Assembly: GCA_003164045.1 (NCBI GenBank)
Contig: PLRU01000051.1
Span: 15,573-79,572 of the forward strand
Reading direction: 5' to 3'
Source: Candidatus Lustribacter telmatis
Lineage (GTDB): Bacteria > Vulcanimicrobiota > Vulcanimicrobiia > Vulcanimicrobiales > Vulcanimicrobiaceae
DNA: 64,000 bases
Positions 1 through 8,139 of this stretch are shown piece by piece (within the stretch, counting starts at the first letter, position 1; the number at the start of each line of letters is the position of its first letter). The notes under the pieces were generated by a model. The model searched no databases. It saw only the letters and a list, made by a program, of their open reading frames with translations, and was not told where the DNA came from. The translations under genes were made by a program, and so were the position numbers.

Positions 1-272
1 GGCGTGTCGATGAAGTTCAGCTCGTAGGTCTGACCGTCTTTGGCGTGATAGGTCAGCGTGACCGGATGCATCTTGATCGTGATCCCGCGCTCGCGCTCGA
101 GGTCCATGGCATCGAGCATCTGCTCGCCGATCTCGCGTTCGGCGATGGTGCGCGTGATCTCGAGCAGACGATCGGAGAGGGTCGTCTTGCCATGATCGAT
201 ATGCGCGATAATGCAGAAATTGCGCACGTTCGCCGCTCCCTTCGGAACGGCGAGTGGCTGGGATTCGATCAC
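1..272 (-). CDS. lepA: Elongation factor 4 (LepA), N-terminal part, cut by the window edge
   Basis: This is the first ~90 residues of the ribosome back-translocating GTPase. The sequence shows the translation-GTPase P-loop in the form AHIDHGKTT, the switch-like [11 protein letters not shown] stretch and the start of NFIDTP, which matches LepA better than EF-G or EF-Tu. The GTG at 272 is the first possible start; a second GTG at 227, fifteen codons later, has a better Shine-Dalgarno (GGGAG, 8 nt away) and sits directly before the conserved [12 protein letters not shown] segment, so the true protein may be shorter at its N-terminus. It lies 13 bp after the YggT gene and probably ends the same minus-strand operon. 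Confidence 0.93.
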   Translation of the reverse strand, partial: MIESQPLAVPKGAANVRNFCIIAHIDHGKTTLSDRLLEITRTIAEREIGEQMLDAMDLERERGITIKMHPVTLTYHAKDGQTYELNFIDT

Positions 273-285
273 GATAGTCCGGTCG

Positions 286-552
286 TTAGAAAGGTGTGCA
301 GAAGGCCGCTTGCCGGAGCGCTTGGTTTGCGACGAGTTGAATCACGAGGAGGACGACGATGAACGAAATATCGAGACCCCCCATTGGTGGAATGATTCGC
401 CGCACGGGCGTTAACACCGGTTCGACCAGCATCGCGACATATTCGGTCCAGCGGCCGCGCAGACTCGGCACCCAGGAGACCAGCGCATACACCAGCATGA
501 TCAGCCCGTAGAGCTGGAGCAGCTTGCCGACGATTAAGTAGAGTTCACACAT
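286..552 (-). CDS. YggT family small membrane protein
   Basis: An 88-residue membrane protein with hydrophobic segments at about residues 5-27 and 62-82 joined by a loop containing the family-typical pattern [19 protein letters not shown]. YggT proteins are often found in cell-envelope or division gene neighbourhoods and their biochemical role is unclear. It starts 6 bp after the stop of the M23 peptidase gene and ends 13 bp before lepA, which suggests one transcript. Confidence 0.85.
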   Translation of the reverse strand: MCELYLIVGKLLQLYGLIMLVYALVSWVPSLRGRWTEYVAMLVEPVLTPVRRIIPPMGGLDISFIVVLLVIQLVANQALRQAAFCTPF

Positions 553-558
553 ACGTAC

Positions 559-1497
559 CTACTGTACGCGCCCCGACGACGGAAGTGTCGCCAGCACCTT
601 GGCCGGCACGCCGTACAGATACGGCGCGGGGTCGATCGCTTGACCGCCCAGCATCACCTGATAGTGCAGATGCGGGCCGGTCGCCTCACCGGTCGCGCCG
701 ACGAAAGCGATGACGTCGCCCTTGCGCACGCGCATACCGGCGGAGACCGCGAAGCGCGAGAGGTGCGCATACCAGGTGTGGTAGCCGTTCTCGTGGTTCA
801 CGTCGACCTTGTTGCCGAAGCCGCCGTCCCAGCCGGCCGAGCTCACGACGCCGTCCGCGGCCGCATGCACCGGGGTGCCGTAATTCGCCGCCAAATCGAG
901 GCCGCGGTGAAATTCCGGCCACGGGTTGACCCGCCAGCCGTAGCCGGCCGAAATGGAACCGCCGACCGGGTTCAGCGACGGGAGCGCCGCGATCATCCGT
1001 TGGCGCGCGACGATCGCCAAGCGGCGCAGGTTGAGTACGCGATGGGCTAGCCGATCGAAGGCGCCGCTATCGGAAAGGCGTTGCTCTGAGGCATGGACGA
1101 GCCGCGCCAGGCGCGCCTGGACCAGCGCCACCGTCGGGGCAGCGCCCGGCAGAAAGCCGTGCGTTGGGCGCGTCCGGCCGGCGGGCGCCGCTCCGACGCC
1201 CAGGAGTTTGCGAATCTCGGCGTCTTGCCGCTGGATGTCGCGCAACTGACCGGCCAGGGCGTCGGCCTGGTGGTCGATGGCCTGGAGCTTCTCCCGCTGG
1301 GCAGCCGTCGTCGCTTGCAGGGCCCGGACGTCGTCTTCGGCCAGATGAAGCTGCCAGGCATGCGCCCCGAGGGCGCCGGCGATGAGCGCGATCAGCGCCA
1401 GGGCGATCACGATGGCCAGCGTGCGGCTGAAATGCAGCCGGTAGACGTTGTAGCCCTCGGGCGGGATGATCTTGATCAGGAACGCGTTGTTGGTCAC
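559..1497 (-). CDS. Membrane-anchored M23 family metallopeptidase (LytM-type)
   Basis: A 312-residue cell-wall hydrolase or hydrolase-like regulator. A short cytoplasmic N-terminus is followed by one membrane helix (about 27-47), a coiled-coil region (about 52-100) and a C-terminal M23 domain. Zinc-site motifs are visible: HRGLDLA near residue 197 (the HxxxD motif) and GPHLHY near 274 (HxH). The usual set appears intact, so an active peptidoglycan endopeptidase is plausible. The GTG start overlaps the DUF4446 stop as GTGA, implying translational coupling. Confidence 0.9.
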   Translation of the reverse strand: MTNNAFLIKIIPPEGYNVYRLHFSRTLAIVIALALIALIAGALGAHAWQLHLAEDDVRALQATTAAQREKLQAIDHQADALAGQLRDIQRQDAEIRKLLGVGAAPAGRTRPTHGFLPGAAPTVALVQARLARLVHASEQRLSDSGAFDRLAHRVLNLRRLAIVARQRMIAALPSLNPVGGSISAGYGWRVNPWPEFHRGLDLAANYGTPVHAAADGVVSSAGWDGGFGNKVDVNHENGYHTWYAHLSRFAVSAGMRVRKGDVIAFVGATGEATGPHLHYQVMLGGQAIDPAPYLYGVPAKVLATLPSSGRVQ

Positions 1498-1988
1498 GAC
1501 GCGGCGGCCTTGGCCTGGGCGATCGCGGAGCGTTCCTCGTCGGAGGCTTCCTGCGCGGTCTGAAATTTCAGCACGGCCTTGCCGTACGTGCGGGTCTCTT
1601 CGCGCGAGTAGATGCTCGAGAGCACCACGCCGTCGCCGTCGCGGGTGAGCAGGGCCAGCGCATAAGACTGGTCCGATCCAACGTCCGCAAAGGCGTTATA
1701 GCGCATGAAGCCGATTCGCGGGGTCTCACTCTGCGCGACCTTTTCCAGCGCCGCAATGCGCGCGGCCGCTTGCGCGATCTCGCGCTCGGCGGTGGCCGCC
1801 CCGGTCTCGAGCGTCTCGACGCGCCGGCTGGCCGGCTCGGCGCCGCCCCCGCCGAGTAGCCCGTCGTGGGTGCCCAGCATGGTCCGAACCCGCTTCAGCC
1901 GCGGCCCGGCCACAAGAAAATGGTACCCGCCCAAAACGATGAGCGCGCTGCCAAACCCGGCGAGCACCGAGGCGGTGAGATCCGGCAC
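1494..1988 (-). CDS. DUF4446 family protein
   Basis: A 164-residue protein with an N-terminal membrane helix (about 6-27), a short coiled-coil region and a C-terminal domain containing the segment IGFMRYNAFADVGSDQSYALAL that marks the DUF4446 family. The function is unknown. The reading frame stays open far upstream, but that part runs through the SRP RNA gene, so I chose the GTG at 1988, which is preceded by AGGAG at 4-nt spacing. The ribosome binding site directly follows the T-rich tract after the SRP RNA. It overlaps the M23 gene by 4 bp. Confidence 0.82.
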   Translation of the reverse strand: MPDLTASVLAGFGSALIVLGGYHFLVAGPRLKRVRTMLGTHDGLLGGGGAEPASRRVETLETGAATAEREIAQAAARIAALEKVAQSETPRIGFMRYNAFADVGSDQSYALALLTRDGDGVVLSSIYSREETRTYGKAVLKFQTAQEASDEERSAIAQAKAAAS

Positions 1989-2013
1989 GTTTCTCCTAAA
2001 AAAGTAAAACCTT

Positions 2014-2121
2014 GACGAGGGCCAGGTGACTTGCGGCACACGGGAGTGACCGCTTACCGTTGCTCCCTTCCGGTCCTGGCGGGGTTCACGGTTTTCCGTT
2101 GCGCGAGGCCCAACCCTCGTC
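2014..2121 (-). ncRNA. ffs: Bacterial small SRP RNA (4.5S RNA)
   Basis: The RNA partner of Ffh in the signal recognition particle. The minus strand carries the hallmark apical loop CAGGACCGGAAGGGAGCA and an adjoining asymmetric loop with GGTAAGCGG. The ends close by an 8-bp stem, GACGAGGG with CCCTCGTC, giving a ~108-nt molecule of the expected short bacterial size. Just downstream (1998-2011) the minus strand has a T-rich run that could terminate transcription after the closing stem. The exact ends are inferred from the stem. Confidence 0.9.
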
Positions 2122-2184
2122 GAAGGCTCCGCCATAGTACCATACGGGTGAAGACGCCCTCTTCCGCCGAATGTCGAGCCCCCT

Positions 2185-4230
2185 ATGCCGATCGCCGTTT
2201 TTTCGCCCCGTTGGCTGGCCGCTTGCTGTGCCGGCGCCTCGCTCCTCGCCGGCCTGCCAAGCGTCACGACCGCCGCACCACGCACCGTGCCGCTGGCTAT
2301 CACGTGGAACCTGACTCCGGCCCAAATCGCCTCCACCTGCAGCGCGCAAATCGCCAGTGCGAAGAAACGCATCGATGCGATCGTGCACCAGCGTTCCGCC
2401 CGTACGTTCGAGACGGTGGTCGGGGCACTTGAAGACGTGGAATCCGACGTCAACGATAACCTCGCCGCGCAACAGCTTCTGTTCCAGATCGCCCCGGCTG
2501 CCGACGTACGCAACGCCTCGCAAAAGTGCGGCATCGACGTCAGCAACGTCTTCAACGAAGAGCAAGCGCGGCCCGATCTCTACGCCGCACTCGTAGCCGC
2601 ACAAAAAAGCAAGACGGCCGCCGGCACGGTGCAGCTCAAGCTCCAGCAATATTACCTGACCGGATCGCAGCGTTCGGGTGCGGGCCTCGGCACGGCGCAA
2701 CGCCGCGAGTTTGTCGGGCTCGAAGGCAAGATCAACGATTACGAAGCCAAGTTCAACGCGAACCTCGGCAACGCCGCCGCCTCCGTGACGATCACGCCCG
2801 CGCAAGCTTCGCCGCTGCCGGCCGCCTTTCTCGGCACGTTCAAGAAGGACGCCGCCGGCAACACGATCGTGCCGGTCAACGAAAGCACGATCGAAACGTT
2901 CCTTTCGAACGAACCCGATTCCGACGCGCGCAAGGCGTTCTACATCGCTTACTATCAGCGCGGCGGACAGGCCAACGTCGACCTCTTACAGCAAGCGATC
3001 GTCGCGCGGGACCGCGTCGCGAGACTGCTCGGTTTTCCGAACTTCGCTGCCTACGTTCTCGCCGACCGCATGGCCGGCACGCCGGGGCGGGTCGCGACGT
3101 TCCTGAAAAATCTCGACACGGCGCTCTTGCCGAAAGCGCGCGCCGAACGCGCGGAGCTCTCCGCGGCGAAGGGCTCGTACGCTGAGAACTGGGACACCGG
3201 CTACTATCAGGACCAAATTCGCAAAACGAAATATAGCGTCGATGAAGACGCGATCAAGCAATACTTTCCCGCGCCGCACGTCATCACGGTCGTGCTGCAC
3301 ATCTATTCGCATCTGCTCGGCATCACGTTCACGCCGGCGCCGAAGCTCCCGATTTGGGCCCCGGGCATCATGGCATACAACGTGACCGATACGAAGACCG
3401 GAGAATTCCGCGGCACGTTCTACCTCGATCTGTATCCGCGGCCCGGCAAATTCAGTCACTTTGCCAATATCGGACCGACCACACGCCGGGTGTTGCCCGA
3501 CGGAACGATCCGCCCGACGGTCAACGTGATCGCCGGCAATTGGCCGCTCCCGGCCAACGGCAAACCCTCGCTGCTCTCGCACGACGACGTCGTCACGTTC
3601 TTCCACGAGTTCGGACACAATGTCGCCGCGCTGCTCAGCAACACGCCGTACGAAACGCTCAACTCCGGCTTCCGCTTGGACTTCATCGAAGCGCCCTCGC
3701 AGATGCTCGAGAACTTCGTCTGGGATCCCACGATCCTCAAGGAGATTTCATCGAACGTCGACACCGGCTCGCCGCTGCCCGACGATTTAATCCAGAAAAT
3801 GATCGCCGCGCGCTACTTCGACGAAGCGACCGGCACGGTCGTGCAAGACTTTTACGCGACGATCGATCAACGTTTTCACACGCTGCCGCCGCCCGTCGAC
3901 ACGACCGCGGTGTGGAAAGCAACCTACAACGCGCAGACGCCCGGGAAGTTCGTCGACGGCGTCTTTCCGCAGGCAAGCTTCGGCCATCTGATGGGCGGCT
4001 ACGAGGCCGGTTACTATGGTTATCTGTGGGCGAAAGTCTACGCCCAAGACATGTTCACCGCGTTCAAAAAAGGCGGACTCGAAAATCCGGCCGTCGGCGC
4101 GCGCTACCGTAACGATATCTTAGCACCGGCGCGTTCACTCGAACCGGACGTTGAAGTGCGGAATTTCCTCGGACGTCCCATGGATCCAAGCGCGTTTTAC
4201 CGCGAAGAAGGCATTACCGGCAAGCCCTAA
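2185..4230 (+). CDS. Exported M3 family metallopeptidase (thimet oligopeptidase/Dcp-like)
   Basis: A 681-residue zinc oligopeptidase with a signal peptide (about 1-30, ending near SVTTAA). The catalytic motif HEFGHNVAAL lies near residues 474-483 (HExxH), followed ~25 residues later by a conserved Glu in FIEAPSQMLENFVWD. Length and architecture match peptidyl-dipeptidase Dcp and thimet-like enzymes, here apparently sent to the periplasm to digest peptides. It is divergent from the SRP RNA with a ~60-bp intergenic region and is followed after 32 bp by a small Cys-rich gene on the same strand. Confidence 0.92.
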   Translation: MPIAVFSPRWLAACCAGASLLAGLPSVTTAAPRTVPLAITWNLTPAQIASTCSAQIASAKKRIDAIVHQRSARTFETVVGALEDVESDVNDNLAAQQLLFQIAPAADVRNASQKCGIDVSNVFNEEQARPDLYAALVAAQKSKTAAGTVQLKLQQYYLTGSQRSGAGLGTAQRREFVGLEGKINDYEAKFNANLGNAAASVTITPAQASPLPAAFLGTFKKDAAGNTIVPVNESTIETFLSNEPDSDARKAFYIAYYQRGGQANVDLLQQAIVARDRVARLLGFPNFAAYVLADRMAGTPGRVATFLKNLDTALLPKARAERAELSAAKGSYAENWDTGYYQDQIRKTKYSVDEDAIKQYFPAPHVITVVLHIYSHLLGITFTPAPKLPIWAPGIMAYNVTDTKTGEFRGTFYLDLYPRPGKFSHFANIGPTTRRVLPDGTIRPTVNVIAGNWPLPANGKPSLLSHDDVVTFFHEFGHNVAALLSNTPYETLNSGFRLDFIEAPSQMLENFVWDPTILKEISSNVDTGSPLPDDLIQKMIAARYFDEATGTVVQDFYATIDQRFHTLPPPVDTTAVWKATYNAQTPGKFVDGVFPQASFGHLMGGYEAGYYGYLWAKVYAQDMFTAFKKGGLENPAVGARYRNDILAPARSLEPDVEVRNFLGRPMDPSAFYREEGITGKP

Positions 4231-4262
4231 ATGCGGCGGGACCTCCGTCCGATAACTTCGAC

Positions 4263-4562
4263 ATGAACAATCGCTCGTTCGCCGACCTTATGGCCGGCGT
4301 ACTGGCCTACGTCTCACTCAGCGGACTCGCCGCGATCGCCGCCGAGCCGGCCGCGGCACCGCGCTCGGACGAGCGCTGGTTGCTGCCGGTCAAACGCCGG
4401 CGGCGCCGCGTACGCGAAGATGCTTGCCGCCACTGCAGCGGAAGCGGGCAGTGCGATGCGTGCCGGCCCGCCACATGCCGCGTCTGCCGCGGTACCGGTC
4501 TCCAGCCCCGCGATGAGACGCTCGTTCCGCGCCTCACCGAACTCTGGAACGGCGCCGGTTAA
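4263..4562 (+). CDS. Small protein with N-terminal hydrophobic segment and DnaJ-like CxxCxGxG zinc motif
   Basis: A 99-residue protein. Residues ~8-28 are hydrophobic and could be a signal or membrane anchor; a very basic stretch (KRRRRRVRE, ~45-53) follows. Residues ~56-81 contain eight cysteines, including two CxxCxGxG units (CRHCSGSG and CRVCRGTG) and a CDAC pair between them, as in the zinc finger of DnaJ. There is no J domain. No specific function can be named. The stop TAA is nested with the stop of the convergent ABC binding-protein gene (4559-4562). Confidence 0.6.
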   Translation: MNNRSFADLMAGVLAYVSLSGLAAIAAEPAAAPRSDERWLLPVKRRRRRVREDACRHCSGSGQCDACRPATCRVCRGTGLQPRDETLVPRLTELWNGAG

Positions 4563-5620
4563 ACCTTAACGGTCGCCTTCGCGCGATCGATGAAGCGGTT
4601 GTCGTAGATCGTTGCCGCATCGATCTTCGCATCGCTGCTGAGAAAGTACGCGTTCGTCTGGATCACGGCGCGCACGCCTTCGAGCGGAATCTCGCCGTTC
4701 TTCGTGTACGCGGGCGAGGAGTGCGTATACCCGGGCGTCCAGGCATCTTTCGCCATTCCGCCGCGAAACTCGTCGGTTAAGGCGCCGGAGATTTCGTCGG
4801 CTGAGTGAATCTGCATGTACTTCTGTGCGCGCACCAGCGCGTTGACGACCTTTTGCGTGCGCGCCGGGTTCTTCGCGATCACATCGCCGCGCGTTAGCGC
4901 GCCGGTGAAACAGTAGCTCGAAAACCCGATCGCCCGCTTGACGTCGGCCGGATGAAAGAGTTCGAGCCACGCCGCGGCGCGGCCGTCGCGAATCATCTGC
5001 GTGGCGAACGGATCGTTTCCGATCGCCGCGTCGACCTGACCGCCGGAAAGCGCCGCTTGTACGGTAGCGCCGGCGCCGACGCCCACGAACTTGATGTCGT
5101 CCCGCGAAATTCCGGCTTGCTTGGCCATCCAAACGCCGAGTACGTGCGTGGCCGAGCCGGGCGACGTGACGCCGATCGTCTTGCCCTTCATGTCTTTGAA
5201 CGACGCATACTTGCCCTTGTCTTGCGGACGGATCAGAAACGTCACGCCGGGCTCGTCCATGAAATCGGCGATCATCACGAGGCTCTTGCCGTGTTGCGCC
5301 GCGGCAATCGCATGATCGATCGCGTTGCCCGAATAGTCGACGCTGCCGGATACGAGCGCTTCGGCCGCTTCGGAGCCGCCCTTCATGTAGATCAGCTCGA
5401 CTTCCAAGCCTTCGCGGTCGAAGTAGCCTAGGCGCTGGGCGAGATCGAACGGAAAATACACGAGCGCGTGCTCGCCGCCGACGGACATCGTCAGCTTCTC
5501 TTTCGGGTCCGCGGCGATCACGATCGTCGGCACGCCGAACACGGCCGATGCCCCAAGCGCCGCCGCTCCGGCCAGCACCGTGCGCCGCGAGATGACCGGC
5601 TGGGTCGCGTCTTCGTTCAT
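4559..5620 (-). CDS. ABC transporter substrate-binding protein, NitT/TauT family
   Basis: A 353-residue periplasmic binding protein. The N-terminus SRRTVLAGAAALGASAVFG looks like a Tat-type signal, followed by an NMT1/SsuA-like fold (LVYFPFDLAQRLGYFDREGLEVELI). I chose the ATG at 5620 because GGAG stands 8 nt before it; the frame is open further upstream but overlaps the permease. Third gene of an ATPase-permease-binding protein operon. The family transports sulfonates, nitrate, aromatics or pyrimidine precursors; the substrate here is unknown. Confidence 0.88.
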   Translation of the reverse strand: MNEDATQPVISRRTVLAGAAALGASAVFGVPTIVIAADPKEKLTMSVGGEHALVYFPFDLAQRLGYFDREGLEVELIYMKGGSEAAEALVSGSVDYSGNAIDHAIAAAQHGKSLVMIADFMDEPGVTFLIRPQDKGKYASFKDMKGKTIGVTSPGSATHVLGVWMAKQAGISRDDIKFVGVGAGATVQAALSGGQVDAAIGNDPFATQMIRDGRAAAWLELFHPADVKRAIGFSSYCFTGALTRGDVIAKNPARTQKVVNALVRAQKYMQIHSADEISGALTDEFRGGMAKDAWTPGYTHSSPAYTKNGEIPLEGVRAVIQTNAYFLSSDAKIDAATIYDNRFIDRAKATVKV

Positions 5621-5648
5621 GAAGTCTCCTTCGAGAGTGTGCGGCCGC

Positions 5649-6431
5649 CTAGAGCGCCGCAGGTTTCCAATTGATGAATCGGCGCTGGATCGCCCGAATT
5701 CCCGTATCGACGACAAACACCAGCGCCATGAGAATCGCAAGCCCGCCGAACACACCGCTCGTGTCCAACTGCGATTCGGAGGCCTGAATGCGATAGCCGA
5801 CGCCCGCATTGGCGCCCAGGTACTCGGCCACGACCGCGCCGATGAGCGCGAAACCCACGGCCGAACGCAGCGATGCGAAAATCCAGGTCAGGGCGCTAGG
5901 CACCAGAACGTGGCGCACGACGTCGATCGGTTTCGCGCCGAGCACGCGCGCGCTCGCGACGAGCGCCGGATCCACGTCCTTGATTCCGGCATACGTCGCG
6001 AAAAAGACGACGAAGAGCACGAGCACGATCGCGCCCATGACCTTCGACCAGATCGTGAAGCCGAACCATAGGATGAAGAGCGGCACCAGCGTGACGCGCG
6101 GCATCGCATTGAGCACGACCAGCAGTGGTTCGAAGATCGCGCCGAGCCACCGGCTCGAAGCCAGGATGACGCCGAGTACGATGCCCGCGAAACCGCCGAT
6201 CACCAGACCCAGCAGCGTTTCCGACATCGTCACCCAGATGTCGTTGAGCACGTAGTTGTGACTCCACCACTTCGCAATCATCGCGCCGATTTGCAGCGGG
6301 CTGGAAAAGAAAAACGTGTCGATGCGGCCCGTGTTAGCGCCCCATTGCCATGCCCCAAGGAAGCCCAGCGTCAGGACGATCTGCGCCGCCAGCACGACGT
6401 ACCGGTTAGGGGGCTTGGCGTGAACGCTCAT
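5649..6431 (-). CDS. ABC transporter permease, NitT/TauT family
   Basis: A 260-residue inner-membrane protein with about six hydrophobic helices and the BPD_transp_1 signature around LVASARVLGAKPIDVVRHVLVPSA (EAA-like loop, about residues 158-182). It overlaps the ATPase gene by 26 bp and is followed after 28 bp by the binding-protein gene, so the three form one importer. The closest named relatives are SsuC/TauC. Confidence 0.9.
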   Translation of the reverse strand: MSVHAKPPNRYVVLAAQIVLTLGFLGAWQWGANTGRIDTFFFSSPLQIGAMIAKWWSHNYVLNDIWVTMSETLLGLVIGGFAGIVLGVILASSRWLGAIFEPLLVVLNAMPRVTLVPLFILWFGFTIWSKVMGAIVLVLFVVFFATYAGIKDVDPALVASARVLGAKPIDVVRHVLVPSALTWIFASLRSAVGFALIGAVVAEYLGANAGVGYRIQASESQLDTSGVFGGLAILMALVFVVDTGIRAIQRRFINWKPAAL

Positions 6432-7197
6432 AGCTCTCTAAAACTTCATCGCGCAGGTCGTTCCACATCGCGGTGTTCAGATCGGCGAAGCGCCGGTCGA
6501 ACCGCACTTCCTGCACGTTGCGCGGCCGCGGCAGATCGACTTCATAGGTGGCCTTGACGCGCGCCGGGCCGGCCGTCATGACGACGACCTCATCGGCCAG
6601 CGCGATCGCCTCCTCGAGATCGTGCGTCACGAAGATCACGGTCTTGCCCGAGCCCTGCCAGAGCGCCAGCAGTTCGTCTTCCATCAAGTTGCGCGTTTGC
6701 ACGTCGAGCGCGGAGAACGGTTCGTCCATCAGTAGAATCTCGGGGTCGTACACGAGCGTCTGGGCGAGCGCTACGCGCTTGCGCATGCCGCCGGAAAGTT
6801 CGTGCGGATAGCGCGCCTCGAAGCCGCGCAATCCGACCCGTGAGATGAAGTCGGCGGTCCGGTCTGCCGCCTCGGCCCCGCGGATGCCGCGCAGCAGCAG
6901 CGGCAGGCCGACGTTCTCGCGGACCGTCTTCCACGGTAAGAGGGCGTCGCGCTGGAACAAAAAACCGACGCCGTCGCTGATCCCGGTCACCGGTTTCCCG
7001 CGGACCGTCACCGTCCCGGCGGTCGGGACGTCGAGCCCGGCGATCAAGGCCAGCGAGGTCGACTTGCCGCAGCCCGACGGGCCGACCAGCGCAACGAACC
7101 GGTGCGGGCAGATCACGAGATCGACATCCCGTAACGCGGTGTACCCGGTGCCGAACGTCTTGGTCACGTGCGAAAAGCCAATGATTGGTTCGGTCAC
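6406..7197 (-). CDS. ABC transporter ATP-binding protein, NitT/TauT family
   Basis: A 263-residue ATPase with Walker A GPSGCGKST, Q-loop, signature LSGGM, Walker B ILLMDEP and the switch His in FVTHDLEEA. It energises the neighbouring permease. The reading frame is open to 7263, but the GTG at 7197 gives the family's usual N-terminus (TEPIIGFSHVTKTF) and avoids running into deoC, which starts 47 bp away on the other strand. Confidence 0.9.
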   Translation of the reverse strand: MTEPIIGFSHVTKTFGTGYTALRDVDLVICPHRFVALVGPSGCGKSTSLALIAGLDVPTAGTVTVRGKPVTGISDGVGFLFQRDALLPWKTVRENVGLPLLLRGIRGAEAADRTADFISRVGLRGFEARYPHELSGGMRKRVALAQTLVYDPEILLMDEPFSALDVQTRNLMEDELLALWQGSGKTVIFVTHDLEEAIALADEVVVMTAGPARVKATYEVDLPRPRNVQEVRFDRRFADLNTAMWNDLRDEVLESYERSRQAP

Positions 7198-7244
7198 ACT
7201 TCCGGCGGAGGTCACAGGGCGCGAGTTTCGCGAACCCGTCTGAA

Positions 7245-8129
7245 ATGCTTGCGTTCGCCTCATCCCCGGCCGTCGATGCGGTCATGCTGGAAGCTCGCGC
7301 TGCTGATTTCTCCAAGCGTTCCCTCAAGCGCGAGACGAAGCGCGCCGCGATCGATCTGGCCATCCGCTGCATCGATCTGACCACCCTCGAAGGCAAAGAT
7401 TCGCCGGGCAAGGTGCAGTCGATGTGCGCGAAGGCCGTGTATCCGGGTTTCGGCGCACCGTCGGTTGCGGCCGTCTGCGTGTATCCGAACATGGTGCCGA
7501 TCGCGAAGGCAGCGGTTGCCGGCAGCGGCGTGAAGGTCGCATCGGTGGCCACCGCCTTCCCGAGCGGGCTTTCCTCACTCGATGTCAAGCTGCGCGACAC
7601 CGAAGCGGCATTAACCGACGGCGCGGATGAGATCGACATGGTCATCAATCGTGGCGCGTTCTTAGCCGGCGACGAGCAGCTCGTCTATAATGAAGTTGCC
7701 GCGGTGAAACGCCTGTGCGGCGACGTGCACGTGAAGGCGATCCTCGAAGCGGGCGAACTCGGTTCGTACGATGCCGTCCGGCGCGCCAGCGACTTGTGCC
7801 TCGACGCCGGGGCCGATACGATCAAGACCTCGACCGGCAAGATCGGCATCTCGGCGACGTTGCCGATTTCGCTTGTGATGTGCCAGTCGATCCATGCGTT
7901 CTACCATCGCACCGGCGTTCGCCGCGGCTTCAAGGCCGCGGGCGGCATCCGCACCTCGAAGGTTGCGCTGTCGTATCTCGTTTTGATCGACGAAGTGCTC
8001 GGCGGCGACTGGCTCGATCCGGATCTCTTCCGGATCGGTGCGTCATCGCTGCTCGACGATTTGCTGCTGCAGCGCGAAAAAGAACGCACCGGCCGCTATC
8101 CCTCGCCCGACATCATACCGAAAGACTAA
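7245..8129 (+). CDS. deoC: Deoxyribose-phosphate aldolase
   Basis: A 294-residue class I aldolase that splits 2-deoxyribose-5-phosphate into glyceraldehyde-3-phosphate and acetaldehyde. The Schiff-base lysine lies in IKTSTGKIG, and DEIDMVINRG holds the conserved acidic residue. It is about 35 residues longer than the E. coli enzyme and belongs to the longer family branch. The ATG at 7245 was chosen because earlier in-frame starts overlap the divergent ABC operon. It is followed after 10 bp by an aldehyde dehydrogenase, a sensible partner for the acetaldehyde product. Confidence 0.93.
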   Translation: MLAFASSPAVDAVMLEARAADFSKRSLKRETKRAAIDLAIRCIDLTTLEGKDSPGKVQSMCAKAVYPGFGAPSVAAVCVYPNMVPIAKAAVAGSGVKVASVATAFPSGLSSLDVKLRDTEAALTDGADEIDMVINRGAFLAGDEQLVYNEVAAVKRLCGDVHVKAILEAGELGSYDAVRRASDLCLDAGADTIKTSTGKIGISATLPISLVMCQSIHAFYHRTGVRRGFKAAGGIRTSKVALSYLVLIDEVLGGDWLDPDLFRIGASSLLDDLLLQREKERTGRYPSPDIIPKD

Positions 8130-8139
8130 AGCGGCGACT

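Noticed and set aside
1989-2555. N-terminal extension of the DUF4446 protein
   Set aside because: The extension would be translated from the SRP RNA and from the antisense of the M3 peptidase; a GTG with AGGAG at 1988 gives the family start.
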